A stretch of 64,000 nt of DNA, from contig CM077163.1 in NCBI GenBank assembly GCA_039583875.1, forward strand, positions 228,834,646 through 228,898,645, in the 5' to 3' direction. Under the pieces are notes generated by a model. That model searched no databases. It was not told the DNA's origin and saw only the letters and a list, made by a program, of their open reading frames with translations. Made by a program: the position numbers and the translations under genes. The DNA comes from Platanthera guangdongensis (lineage: Eukaryota > Streptophyta > Magnoliopsida > Asparagales > Orchidaceae). Positions 22,740 through 34,099 of the stretch are shown here, piece after piece (position 1 is the stretch's first letter; each line of letters starts with the position of its first letter).

Positions 22740-23215
22740 ACAAGGCACTTCTCAAAAACTCAGCTCAAAGAGCATACACCACGATCCTGCAGGATCACTC
22801 GATTTCCTCCAAGACCTACAACTCAAGCACAAGGCCCTACAACTCAATGATCAATAGATCACCTACCTCAGGATGTTAAGCCCTACAACTCAGGCTAGGA
22901 GGACAGCCCTACCTCAGATCCACAAGGGATCCTACCTCAGAGAGAATGACCCTCCTACCTCAAGTTATTAAGTCATACAACTCAGATCCAAAGGATCCTA
23001 CAGCTCAGGCACAAGTGTCCTACAACTCAGTGAGAATGACTCACCTATCTCAGGCTGTTAAGCCCCACAGCTTAGTGATCAAAAGATCACCTACCTCAGA
23101 TCCAAACTGAATCCTACACTCAGAGAGTAAAACTCTCCTAAAGCTTAGGCAAATTTGCCCTACCTCAGGCCAAAGGCCCTACAGCTCAGATCCAAGAGGA
23201 TCCTACAAAAAAATA
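22740..23215 (-). repeat. Comb of CTACAACTCAG / CTACCTCAG words
   Basis: More than a dozen copies of CCTACAACTCAG, CCTACCTCAG or CCTACAGCTCAG, spaced about 20-40 bp, each followed by a short GATCC- or GGCC-containing piece. The same comb, reversed, is at 47480-47720 in the plus-strand LTR. Confidence 0.75.
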
Positions 23216-23849
23216 GTGGTTTAATTAATTTGATATAGAGAAATTTCTCTATGTCCACAAGTAGGGCTGAGTTATCTCAACTCTATCTTTCTTCACAACA
23301 ACATGAAAATTTCTGCCTCTGCTGGAAGAATCTCAGAATATAAATTATGAACTTGCTGAAGAAGATGGAAGAACGACTAGGTCTTGAGATCTTCAATCAG
23401 GGAACTGAACCCACAGAAGATTGAATGCTCTACTTTCTTTATTTATCAGAAGTCTTTCTGATCTTGCTGTAGTATAAGAAAAGTGCTACAGCTAACTGAA
23501 CTTTCTATTCTGTTGGAAGGCTTCAAGCTTTTTTTCTTGACAGCAATGGCGAGGAAGATGAAGTCCAATCGCACTTTTTTGTTTTGGATAAAACCCTAAA
23601 AATTGTCTTTGCATCAACCAAACTTGTTCCTTTTATCTTTCGCCGATTAACGGCTCCAGGAAACGGTGGGGACCACCTGAAGCAGACAACTGCATCTTGC
23701 TTTAACGAAAGAAGATATACAGTTGACTTTCAGCGGTGTTTGTTGTGTTCTGTAGCTTTCTCGCACTTAATTTGAACACGGTTGACTTTATTGACTTTAC
23801 TGACATCACCATCTCTGGACTTAGCCAAAATCAAATATCTTTAGTATAG

Positions 23850-24560
23850 GTGTTGAGTGAGTAAGCTTCACTCAACGTCAAAACACTTAGACAAATTTCT
23901 CTTTATCTCAAGCGTTGAGTGAACAAGCTTCAGTCAACGCTTTTGGCTTTAACCAATCATTTTGTCACTATGTGTTGAGAGCATTGAGCGCGTCTTCATC
24001 ACTTAATGCTTTTTGCCTTAGCTAAACTTTCTGTTGCCAGGCATTGAGAGCATTGAGTGTGGCTTCATCACTCAATGCATTTTGCCTCAGCCAACCTTCT
24101 GTTACTAGGTATTGAGAGTGTTGAGTTTATCTTCATCACTCAATGCCTTTTGCCTCAGCCAAACTTCCTGATGTTAGGCGTTGAGTGAGTCTTCATCACT
24201 CAACACCAAACTATTTAACAGATATTCTTCTGTTATCTAGCGTTGAGTGAGTAAGTCATATTCAACGCATTTGGACTTAGTCGATTTTCTTGCTTGGGAA
24301 GCGTTGAGTGTTGCTTCTTCACTTAACGCTTTAAGCATCTGTCAATTATATTGACATGGTTTTAAGTGAGTTGACTTCACTCAACACCTCTGTCCTTAAA
24401 CAGATTCTCAGTTGATTGGGTATTAAGTGAGCAGCTTTCACTCAATTCTTTTTATCTTTAGACAAAATCCTGTGTTGGAAACACTATCTCTGACTGACTA
24501 AGGTTCTGTCAACGCTTTTTATCACATGGCATTGAGTGAGTAAGTTTCACTCGTTGAGGT
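23850..24560 (-). repeat. TTGAGTGA/TCACTCAA dyad array
   Basis: About ten pairs of GCGTTGAGTGA and TCACTCAACGC lie 10-15 bp apart, each pair forming a small hairpin. It occupies the U3 part of the Copia solo LTR, the place taken by GTGTCGACAC in the related LTR at 46062-46960. Confidence 0.75.
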
Positions 24561-25103
24561 TTCGTTTTTCTACGGTGTTCCATAAATCGAGAGAGGAGTT
24601 GCGCAAGTGTGTCATAATTTTGGTATAGTATTTGAAGGAAGAAATATATTTCCTCTTAATGTCAGCAACTTTGATTTTTGATCTTTATGTGGTACTTGTT
24701 TCACCTAAGGGGAAATAGAAACTAGGGATTTTTGATATCGAGAGGTACAGATATTCTACCCTAAAATCATTACAAGATGTATCACCACATATATTCATGA
24801 AGTCGCATATTTAACTTCATCTCACTAGGCACAGAAAATCAGAGAACAAGATTATCTCTCATAACTAATAACACAAATATTTTCTCTAAGATCCATAGTT
24901 TATTTTAATTAATAATTTTCTTTATAGTTTTTATATTTTAAAATCATCATTTTGATTCACTTGGATTTGGAGAAAAGACACAACTGGTATTTGCAAGAAC
25001 TGGATTCTTCACCTCTCAGTGTGAACGATCTTTATTCACATTATATCACTTGATCTGACATGTGCACTTGTGTGTAATACGAATACATGTTTCGGGAATA
25101 TCA

Positions 25104-25128
25104 AGTTTTTGGCATTGTTGTCGGGGAG
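25104..25128 (+). other. Second degenerate tRNA-Asp type primer binding site
   Basis: TTTTTGGCATTGTTGTCGGG follows the second Athila LTR directly. Two bases after the shared GGGGAGGT the sequence switches to Tat gag, marking a recombination joint at about 25130. Confidence 0.6.
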
Positions 25129-25129
25129 G

Positions 25130-25634
25130 TATGGTTACCCAAGGACAACATGAGAACCTAGGCCATTACATCGATCGCTTCCAGGAAGAGATCTTAGAGG
25201 TGGAGGAGGTAGACAGCTTCACCTTAATGGTAGCCCTGAAGTTCGGTCTCAAGCAGGGGCTCTTCAGCATTGAGATGAGGTCCAAACCCCCGAGGTCCTT
25301 CGAGGAGATGGTGGAGAGGGCGAATACGTTCGTACAGGTAGAGGAGAAGAATAAGTATTTCTTGGCACGACTGGATGGGGATGAGCTGTTGGGGAAAGGG
25401 AGAGAGGGACCTTCAGAAGCAAGAGGTGGAAGGCCGTCAAAGAAGCGGATCGAGAGGAGAAAGGAGGCCCGCGGAGGCTTCGGTAAGGAGAGGAGAAGAA
25501 AGGCGATTCCAATATCCCAAGAATCATCCCCAATGGAGGCCACCGGTTCATCCACGTTTCCAGCCAGAAGAGAGGAGGAACGACAACTGGTAAGAGGGAG
25601 GCCGAGGAGGAGGGAGGAGAGAAGTGATATATGA
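25130..25634 (+). pseudogene. Tat gag fragment
   Basis: Matches the second half of Tat Gag: HYIDRFQEEILEVEEVDSF, LKFGLKQGLFS, then FEEMVERANTFVQVEEK. The N-terminal half is missing because of the truncation at 25130. A zinc-like motif is not clearly kept downstream. Confidence 0.7.
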
Positions 25635-26149
25635 TGGCCATCGCTCGTTAGGGGAACAAGCTTTGCCGGAGGGAGCAACAGGAGATGCGTTAGGATGTGG
25701 AGATTCCCCTCTACTTTGATATTCATCGGGTAGAGGGGCATGAGATATTAGCCTGTCCGGAGTTCTAAGAAGCAAGAAGGAGTTTGGAGGCTGGAGTAGC
25801 AGAGAGCGAGCAGTAGAGGCAGGAGGCCCCGGTGGGGCAGGTGGTGTATCAGGCTCCAGCAAGGAGGAGGAATGAGGATCGTATCGACCTGGAAGGTCAC
25901 GGGGAGGTGATTAACGGCCTAGAGGTGGGCAGGTCGGCGTGATCAAGGGCGTGGTCGGAGTCGGAGCTTACCGCATAGGTAGTCTCCACCAGATTTATCG
26001 GAAGAGCATCGCCTTGCAGAGCGTCGCCTCGACCACGCAGAACCCGCCGTCGTTGGAAGAGATCACCTACTCTGAGGAGGACATGCTAGGGAATGAAAAC
26101 CCCTTCCATGATGCCCTGGTCATTCAAGCTGCCATAGAGTAATTCATCG

Positions 26150-26548
26150 TCGACTGAATTCTGGGGGACAACGGGAGTTCGGTGAATGTGATGTTCAAAA
26201 GAACCTTCGTTGGGCTTCAGGTGGAAGCTTCCAGAATCCAAGCTGCAAATGGACCCCTCTTTGGCTTCTCGGGAGAGAAGAAGGAGGTGGAAGGAGGGCT
26301 GGACCTTCTGGTCACCCTGGGTGGAACTTCAATCTGATGCTGCTTCATCATCGTCGACACGCCAAGCTGCTATAGCGTTATCTTTGGACGCCCCCCCCCC
26401 CCCCCCCACCATCAACTACTTCAAAGTCGTTCCTTCTTCCTACCATCAATGCCTAAAGTACTGCCGTGGAGATGTCCAAGTAAGGATCAGTGGTGATCTG
26501 AGAGCCGCCAGGGAATGCTACCTGAATGTCGTCAGCACCATCAGCTAG
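26150..26548 (+). pseudogene. Tat protease fragment
   Basis: The active-site region reads ILGDNGSSVNVMF at about 26159-26197, followed by GPLFGFSGEKKEVEGG. The later CFIIVDTPSCYSVIFGR block is in another frame, and a run of 17 C at 26391-26407 adds a further frame change before the INYFKVV..QCLKY block. It is inactive. Confidence 0.7.
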
Positions 26549-26555
26549 ATAGAAG

Positions 26556-27430
26556 ATGCAGAGAGGTTTGAGAAGATACTGGAGAGAGAGAGAAGAGGGT
26601 CAGCGTGCTGCTGAGAAGTTAGAGGAACTGGTGGTAATCTCCCGGAAAGGGGAGTCGGGTTTGTTGAAGGTTGGAGGGTCCTTGCCGCTGGAAGGAAAGA
26701 TCGAGATGGCTGCTTGGCTACACGAGAACATCGACATCTTTGCTTGGAGCGCTACGGAAACGCCAAGAATCGATGTCGATGTTGTCTGCCATCACCTCAA
26801 CCTGGATCCCGCAATGGCCCCTATTATTCAGAAGCAAAGGAAAAGAGTTGTCGTGCTGGCCATTTCAATCAGGTTGGAGGTAGAGAAGTTGCTGAAGGCG
26901 GGGTTTGTCTCGGAGATCCAGTATCCAGGCTGGGTCTCCAACGTTGTAATGGTGAAGAAGCCCGGAGGGGGCTGGAGGTTATGTTTCGACTTTTCTATGT
27001 TGAATAAAGCTTGCCCAAAGGATTGCTACCCCTTGCCTCAAATCGACGCGTTGGTTGATTCCGCCGTCGGGTTTCCTGTGATGAGTTTTCTTCATACTTT
27101 TTCAGGGTACCACCAGATCTAGATGCATCCCCCCGACTGCCGCAATGTCTCCTTCATCACCAGAGATAGCTGCTACAGCTACAAAATGATGCCCTTCGGG
27201 TTCAAGAACGCGGGCACAACATACCAGATAATGATGGACCAAGTCTTCAAAGAACAAAAGGGGCGGAATCTGGAGGTATATGTGGACGACCTTCTGGTAA
27301 AAATCAAGAGCATCGCAGAGCACATAGAAGATCTGATGGAAACCTTCGCCACCCTGAGAAAGTAAAAGATGTGTCTCAATCCGACCAAGTGCGTCTTCGG
27401 GCAGGAAGAGGAAAGTTCATAGGTCACCTC
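26556..27430 (+). pseudogene. Tat reverse transcriptase fragment
   Basis: Frames with stops at 27120 and 27363 encode NIDIFAWSATETPRID, SNVVMVKKPGGGWRLCFDF, CYPLPQIDALVD, MMPFGFKNAGTTYQ and the catalytic block YVDDLLVK near 27280-27303. These are the Tat RT motifs in order. The region beyond 27366 is frameshifted. Confidence 0.8.
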
Positions 27431-27699
27431 CTCACTCCCCGCGTGGTGGAGCCTAATCCTGACAAAGTTAAGGTCATCTTGGATATGACGTCTCCAAAAA
27501 CTCCAAAGAAGTTCAAAGATTGACTGGAAGGCTGGCCGGCCTTAGCCATTTCCTCTCCAAGGCAGAGGATAAGTGTTCTCCATTCTTCAAAACTCTCTGA
27601 GGCAAGCAAAAGTTCGAGTGGACCGCGGAGTGCGAGGATGCCTTTATAAAGCTTAAGCAGCATCTAGCCCAAGTTCTTCTCCTCCAAGGCCGCAGGGAA

Positions 27700-28745
27700 G
27701 CGAAGACCTCTTACTCTATCTAGTAGTGGAAGCAGAAGCGGTTAGTTCTGTGTTGGTCAGAGAAGAGGGAAATAAACAACTCCCCATTTATTATGTAAGT
27801 ATAGTGCTGTGGCAAGCGAAGACAAGGTACCCTATCCTGGAGAAGCTGGTTTTTGCATTAGTGGTTTCGGCTCGTAGGCTCCTCCCGTACTTTCAAGCTC
27901 ACTCTGTCATGGTCATCTCAGATCATATGCTTCAAGGTATCTTGGATGGGGTGGAGTATTCTGACAGGTTGATAAAGTGGGCAGTGGAGCTCAGTGAATT
28001 TGATATTTCTTACTCTTTGAGGGTAGCAATCAAGACCCAGTCAGTGACAGACTTTCTGGCCATCATCACTGATAACGGTCCGCAGTTTGCCAGCGTGGAG
28101 TTGGAAGACTTCTGCAAGCAGCTAGGGACAGATCTTCGATTCGCTTCTGTGCATCATCCTCGCAGCAACATACAGGTAGAAGCCGCTAACATGCTAGTCA
28201 TCAACCTACTAAAGAAGAAGGTCGCCAACTTGAAGGAAAACTGGGCAAAGCAGCTCCCCTCGGTCTTATGGGCTCTAAGAACAACTCCAAACTCGGCTAT
28301 GGGGGAAACTCCCTTCAAGTTATCCCACGGGTTTGAGGCACTCATCCCTGTAGAGTTCGAGGTTCGGATTCCAAGGGTGATTGCAGCAGAAGATGGCAGC
28401 GAAGAGTGGCGTTTGGAGAATGAAGATGCTCAGAGGCTCTCGCTAGATTACATTGAAGAACTTCGTGACTTAGTCTCTATCCTCCAGGAGGAAATCAAGC
28501 AAGCATGGCGAATCACTTCGACAAAAATGTCTGCCTCAAATATTTCCTCGCGGGAGATCTAGTCTTGAAAAATGTGGACGCCGCGGGAAGGGGAGAAACA
28601 GTTGGCAAGCTACACCCCAACTAGGAGGGCCCCTACATCATCCAAGAAGCCTTAGTCACTGGAGGCTATTATCTCCAAGATCAAGTAGTGGAGCAGCTGG
28701 GAGGTTCTTGGAGCGGGGATGACCTGAAAAGGTTCTATCCCTAGC
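27700..28745 (+). pseudogene. Tat RNase H joined to integrase core by internal deletion
   Basis: 27700-28061 matches the end of RNase H (QAKTRYPILEKLVFALV, then IKWAVELSEFDISY, TDFLA). At 28062 the frame passes without a break into the second half of the integrase core (IITDNGPQFASVELEDFC; ALRTTPNSAMGETPFKL). The archaeal-type second RNase H, the integrase zinc domain and the first catalytic aspartate are missing. The C-terminal part (GPYIIQEA, then DDLKRFYP) ends at 28745 after two more stops. Confidence 0.75.
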
Positions 28746-29710
28746 GATAACCTGTACTAAATCTTTGTAATCATGTTGTATATATATATATAACTCGGTG
28801 ACAGCCAAATTTTTTCTTTCTGTGCCAATCCATCCCAAGATATCGGAAGGCTTTGAGGTCTGGCCCCGCGATCGACTACAGAAACCAGTGTTCGACATGT
28901 TTCTCCTAAATAGCCCAGAGCGGATGATGGGACGATGTCTTGAGAAGCGATCTTGAAAGATTGAGCCTCTCCATTGATGGTCGAGATCAACTCCCCCCTT
29001 GCATGTCGGCCTAGGTCCCCCCAATTGCATCTCTCAATCGACTAGAGGAACTATCAGAAACAGGCTTGGACGCTAACTCCTGGACTCGATAGAGGGCCGG
29101 TCTCACCCAGTAATCATTAGTGGAAACATCTCCACTACCCCCAAGGCAGGATAACCTGCCGAAGAAGGGGCAAGAACGAGCCCATGGGAAGATGTTAGCC
29201 TCGAGTGCATCCTAAAGGACCCTCGGAGGAACATTACCCTTCGCTCACGCACAGGCACTCATAACGAGATAGCATGGCTGAAAGCGACCTTCACTGTTGG
29301 ATCGAGATACGAGCCTTCGACCTGTTCCTCCTAAATAGCCCAAAGCGGATGATGGGACGATGTCTTAGGAAGCGCTCTTGTAATACCGAATCTCTGTATT
29401 GATGGCTGAGATCAGCTCTCCCCTTGCATGTTGGCCTAGGTCTCCCCTATTGCATCTCTCCTCCGACTGGAGGAATTATTAGGAATAGATCTGGATGCCA
29501 ACTTCCCGATTCGATGGGTTCAAGATCGTCTCTTTTAAAGTATACTTCATTTGCAAAACATCCATGCAGCTAAATCACCTGTCGCCCCTCAAGTAACAGG
29601 ATGAAATCACCTCAACCCCGGTTGAAGTCCTCGAGTGTTAAAGTTGTCATAAGTCTGAGCATGAACTTCTCTCCTGCATATCAGCTAATGACCTCCTCGA
29701 GTGAGACCAG

Positions 29711-30300
29711 GTTCCTCGTTGGAGTGATGTCGTAGTCCGTGAACTCTGTACGGTGTTCTCCCCTACGGACCGACTACTAGTCACCTGAGTCGACTGCTTC
29801 CCACCCCTAATTGAGCTTGGCTCCTGCTGGGTGTCGACTACTTCCCACTACCAGAGGTGAATAAAGTTCCTCGTTAGAGTGATGTTGTAGTCCGTGAACT
29901 CTGTATGGGATTCTCCCTTGTAGACCGACTACTAGCCACCCGAGTCGACTACTTCCCACCCACAGTTGAGCTTGGCTCTTGCTGGGTATCGACTACTTCC
30001 CACCACCAAAGGTGAAGAAAGTTTCTCGTTGGAGCGATGTCGTAGTCCGTGAACTCTATACGGCATTCTCCCCTGCAGACCAACTACTAGCCACCCGAGT
30101 TGACTTCTTCTCACCCCTAGTTGAGCTTGGCTCCTGTTGGGTGTCAACTAATTCCCACCACCAGAGGTGAAGAAAGTTCCTCGTTGGAGTGATGTCGTAG
30201 TCCGTGAACTATATACGGGCTTCTCCCCTGCAGACCGACTACTAGCCACCCGAGTCAACTGAATCCCACCCTCAGTTGAGCTTGGCTCCTGTTAGGGTGT
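29711..30300 (+). repeat. 155-bp tandem repeat, about four copies
   Basis: Units start GTTCCTCGTTGGAGTGATG at 29711, 29866, 30021 and 30176, exactly 155 bp apart, with about 5-10% divergence by eye. Confidence 0.9.
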
Positions 30301-30430
30301 CGACTACTTCCTACCCCCAGTTGAGCTTGGATCATGCTGGGTGTCGACTGATTCCCACCCCCAGTTGAGCTTGGCTCCTGCTGGGTGTCGACTGATTCCC
30401 ACCCCCAGTTGAGTTTGGATCCTGCGGGTG
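30270..30430 (+). repeat. 43-bp sub-repeat, about four copies
   Basis: CAGTTGAGCTTGGCTCCTGC followed by GGGTGTCGACTG and TTCCCACC, with copies near 30272, 30319, 30362 and 30405. This is the end segment of the 155-bp unit amplified on its own. Confidence 0.85.
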
Positions 30431-30820
30431 TAGACCGTAACCTCTGACTCAGTTGAGTCGGGCTCTTATGAGGTATGCGACCATGTAGGTACAAGCAACA
30501 ATAAGTGAGCATACGACTGCGACCATGCAGGTGCGAGCATCAAAGTGTGAGTAAGAGGCGGTGACCTGCGAGTAGGCGACATTGATGAGCGAGGTCCAAG
30601 TGCGAGTTAGCATATCACAAGCACTCTATCTCTCTGATCCTATGAGCCTATTGAGCGACATCCAGCAAGCGAGCATGCAAGTAAAAAAAATAAAGAGAAA
30701 GGGAAGCTACAACAAAAACCTTGTACTATGTCAAAATGATTACAAGTGTCAAAATAATTGCAAGTTTCAAAAATTTCTAAGTATTTTCTATAGGCGAGTA
30801 TGGAGAATATCGACGAGCAA

Positions 30821-33772
30821 CTACGACTTATCGTCGCCAGTATCGGACCGATATTCCTCTTCACCAATATCTGCATCTTCTTCTTCCTTGCCCTCGCCAC
30901 TGTCTTCCTCCTCGCTCACGTTGTTGCCGCTGCTGATGTTGCTGCCGCTGTCGTTATAGCCCGACGCTAAGGAAAGGACGTGGTAAGGCGAGTTAGATTC
31001 CTCGGCAAGCAACTCCGGAATCAGGTCCTCGACCGTCATCTTCTTGGCCACCTCGTCAAGATGGCCGCCAATCCTCAGCCCGGCAAGGATAATATCCCCC
31101 GCTGCCCGCGCAATTCCCCGACATATGGCAGACATCTCATCCCCATTAGGGAGGGGCCCCTTCACCGCCACATGTGGGGACTCCTCCTGTTGCGACGCAG
31201 CAGGGCGAGGAGCTGAGGTGCTCGCACACTCCTTGGCGGCGACCGCGCGAGTCTCCATCTCGGCAACACGAATCTGGGCAGCATCTAGATCGGCCATGGC
31301 ATTGGCGAGCTTCTGCTCGTATTTTGAGAGCTTATTCGCCGCCTCAATCTCAGCAGCCTGCGAGAATCATCAAACAATCAGCAAAATAATCTAAGTCCAG
31401 ATCGGTCATATCGCACGGGGAGGCGGCTTACCTCATATTCCCTCCAGCGAGCTGATTGCATGCTATGATCGATCGCCTTCTTAGATACGACCTTTAGCGC
31501 CTCGTGCGTCTCGAGCAGCTTCCTCGCCGAGAAATGGCCCTGCTCGACAGCTCGCAAAATAGAGCGCGAGGACAGCTGGACGAGCTCCTCTGGGTTGAGC
31601 TTCTCCATGGACTCAGCATCAGCTTGCCCATAAATGGCATGGAGGACGTCGAAGGCCTCCCCCTTGTCATCCCAATCCTCAGACCAAGCGGAGAGGTTGG
31701 TGCTCGGCGACACCCGGTGTTCGTCAACAACCAGGAGACCAGCGGTGGTAGCCATATCACCGACAATCGACGGCCACCACCTCAACGAAGGTGGTGGTGA
31801 TATTGGCCAGAGGTGGTAGACACCAAGTGGCCAGGAAACAAGTTTTGAAGTTAGCTCCAGTTGGGATTAATCTTGGCCATTGGCATAAGCTATAAAACGA
31901 CCCCTAGCCGCCAAATATTCTTTAAGATTTATGCTTATATAAGATATTAATAATACCAATAGTTGTATTATTTTGTCACAAATTTGTAGACTTATTCATG
32001 CATGAATATGAGGCCCTTAGATGTAGAATTAGGAAATGTTTCATGCGGTAACTTTTGTAGCCCTTGGTGTCTACTTTACATATGAACTTTAATCACCTGA
32101 TTTGGTGCAAAATAGCCCTCTGAAAGGGCATTTTAGTGAGTTGTTTCCAAGTGAAGGGTCAGTCCTGAAATTGTTAATTTACTTCACATGATTGATAGTA
32201 TGGGCTGAAATTTTGTGCATGCATGTATATACCCTAGACACATCCCTTTCCCAAAATTCAGAATTTTTGAGCAATATTTTTTCATGTTTTTGTAATTATT
32301 AAAATTATCATATGCAAGGTATAAATGTGGCTAGGTCAGCCCAAACTGACCTAAATATTCGTTATTGAGTCTAATAGGTCATAATGAGGCTCTGGTCTAA
32401 AATTGAGACCATTTGGAGCTATGCATGTGGGTGTATTCCACTTGAATGAAAGTATAAGTATATGGAAATGAGGTGCATTTAGCATCATTGTGTATTTTGT
32501 GAATTTATCACAAATAGCTCGATGCATGCCTATGATATTTTGGCCAAAATCAAGTCCTAACCTAGGGGTTCTTCTAGAGTCCATCCTACATTACTCTTAT
32601 TCTCTAAGGGAGTAAGAAGTTAAGGAAAGTAAATACTATCAATGGACATGCAAGGGGGAAGAAACCACTTGCCTTGAACCTTCTGAAAAACGTCGCTCGC
32701 TCGCACCGCGACAAGGATCGGCTGTAAAAAGGCCCTAACAACGTTTCCTGAAACCAGCTGGCGGGATACCTTCTCGCCCAAGGTTGTAGTTCGGGTGAAG
32801 GTAAGGCGCCCCGACGTCGGCCGGAGATTCCCGGTCAACGAATAGCTGGCGGGATACCTTAGCCCACTTGCTCGCATGGTCAGGCGACCTGACCTTCTCC
32901 TTCCCCTTGGCGAGCTTCTTCTTCTCCCCAACCTCACGCAGCTGGTTGGGGGCTCTAGGTGCGACGAGGTGACTTCCTTGGTCGGTGGAAGCGGCTTCAA
33001 GTGGAGCTCGGAGGGTACTGCGAGAATTAGGAAGCGAGTTAGCGCGACTTTCATAGTAGCTAAATGTGAGAAATTGTCGAGTATGTTCAAACTCCGAAGA
33101 CTTACTCTCGCAAGGGTGGATCACTAAAAGAACATTGACATTTATTCGCCAATGGATAACGTCGAACCGCCACCCACGGAAAGCCTCGACCAGCTTCTCG
33201 CGCACACCCTCCAAAATCGGCGGCAAGAAGGCGACATCGGCAGGTTGGTGCGACCTCCCCAGTTCGCCGTCAAAGTCGCCGGTAACAACGATGAGGTACT
33301 CACTCCATCGATGGACTTTGTTCACCGTCCCGACTAGCGTGCAGACTTGGCTGCTGAAGAAGACGATCCCGTCCGAATTTGTCATAAAGGCGAATATCTT
33401 CCGGAATACGGAGAGGTCGAAAACGATCCTCTCTTCCCGTAGGTAGCATATGAACCCCATGATGATCGTCACGCCATTGGGGTTGATTTGCGCAGGGACG
33501 ATGCCGAAGTACTGAAGGATCTGGCAAAATTTCGGCCACAATGGAAGTCTCAAGCCGGCTTCGAAGTGGCGGAGAGATAGAATCAGCCCGCCTTTGACAT
33601 AGGAGTTTAGTCACTCCGGACCCCCGAGGAGCCTTGTCGAGTATCCATCTACGAAATGTAGTTGTCGAAACTTCTCCAGATCTCGCTTTGAGGTAATAGA
33701 TTTCTTAAAGACGACATCAGTGAAGTTCGCGGCATGGGTTTGTCGGCGAGCGTTGGCGTCTTCACCGACCAT
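30821..33772 (-). pseudogene. Antisense Tat gene B, gypsy-type transposon (Transposase_28-like) protein
   Basis: The ATG at 33772 opens exon 1 to 33106 with one in-frame TGA near 33612. It contains LPLWPKFCQILQYFGIVPAQ and NPNGVTIIMGFICYL, which resemble the plant 'putative gypsy type transposon' domain. An 88-bp intron (33105-33018, GAGA|GTAAGT to CTCGCAG|TACC) leads to a lysine-rich exon 2 (to about 32740). A long AT-rich intron of about 0.9 kb follows. Exon 3 (about 31785-31432, donor GAG|GTAAGCC) and exon 4 (31357-30821, after a 74-bp intron) encode a coiled coil and an acidic tail (SEEEDSGEGKEEEDADIGEE). The function of these Tat extra proteins is unknown. Exon 2's end and exon 3's start are uncertain. 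Confidence 0.6.
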
Positions 33773-33891
33773 CTTGAGCGAGTTGTTTTGGCGAGTGAGT
33801 AGCGAGAAGGCAAAGGGGCGGTGAGCAAGGAAAGTTATTCGCGGGTATAAGTCTAAAAATCGCAGCAGTGTACTTATGATTTACCAACCCC

Positions 33892-33904
33892 CTCTATTTA
33901 TATT
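33892..33904 (-). promoter_or_regulatory. TATA box of antisense gene B
   Basis: AATATAAATAGAG on the minus strand, about 120 bp before the ATG at 33772, at normal plant TATA spacing for a leader of about 90 bases. Confidence 0.6.
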
Positions 33905-34099
33905 CCTAGGCAGGGGGTATATGAACCTCGCGCGAGTATCGGCCTAAATCGTGTGCCTACAGAGAGCAACTCTAACACATGTTCTATCTCGCATGAATAT
34001 TTGCAGAACCTCGCCAGAACCTGCACAAGACATATACGAAAAGTTGCAGAAAGAAAACGAACTTAACCGGCAGAAGACGCCCATCAACCAAATAATGGC

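Larger units (their letters stand above)
22509..24560 (-). mobile_element. SIRE-like Copia solo LTR (right end approximate)
   Basis: Read on the minus strand, its end (..ATTCATCCCCCTCTAGGTTG..CTTTCA at 22509) matches the end of the Copia LTR at 47900-47960. The internal CTACAACTCAG text mirrors the GAGTTGTAGG text at 47480-47720. No PBS or coding sequence adjoins it. The right end and target duplication could not be fixed. Confidence 0.6.
4578..25103 (+). mobile_element. Athila-like Ty3/gypsy element, interior filled by other elements
   Basis: Two related LTRs (4578-5212 and 21862-25103) both start TGATAACTTC. The first is followed by a PBS and an Athila-type gag. The second is preceded by 3' sequence with the GGGACTAGCAAAAG-type text I associate with Athila 3' regions and by a weak polypurine stretch. 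This supports one element whose pol region has been lost or displaced by Tat, Tekay, solo-LTR and Copia insertions. The second LTR is also followed by a PBS, so the right boundary is rearranged. A union of two Athila copies by recombination is an equally good reading. Confidence 0.6.
21862..25103 (+). repeat. Second Athila-like LTR, carrying a Copia solo LTR
   Basis: Starts TGATAACTTC and ends ..AATATCA. 21862-22240 and 24850-25103 match the first LTR. The central part (22246-22508 and about 24600-24849) seems to be LTR sequence deleted from the first copy. Between them lies a minus-strand Copia LTR. Confidence 0.65.
28746..30820 (+). other. Tat 3' non-coding region with duplications
   Basis: No coding region is seen. 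A block of about 210 bp at 28893-29090 recurs at 29318-29515 (offset 425 bp; shared CTCCTAAATAGCCCA). Tandem repeats follow at 29711-30430. Sequence after 30440 holds words such as GCGACCATGCAGGT in two copies. Confidence 0.65.
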
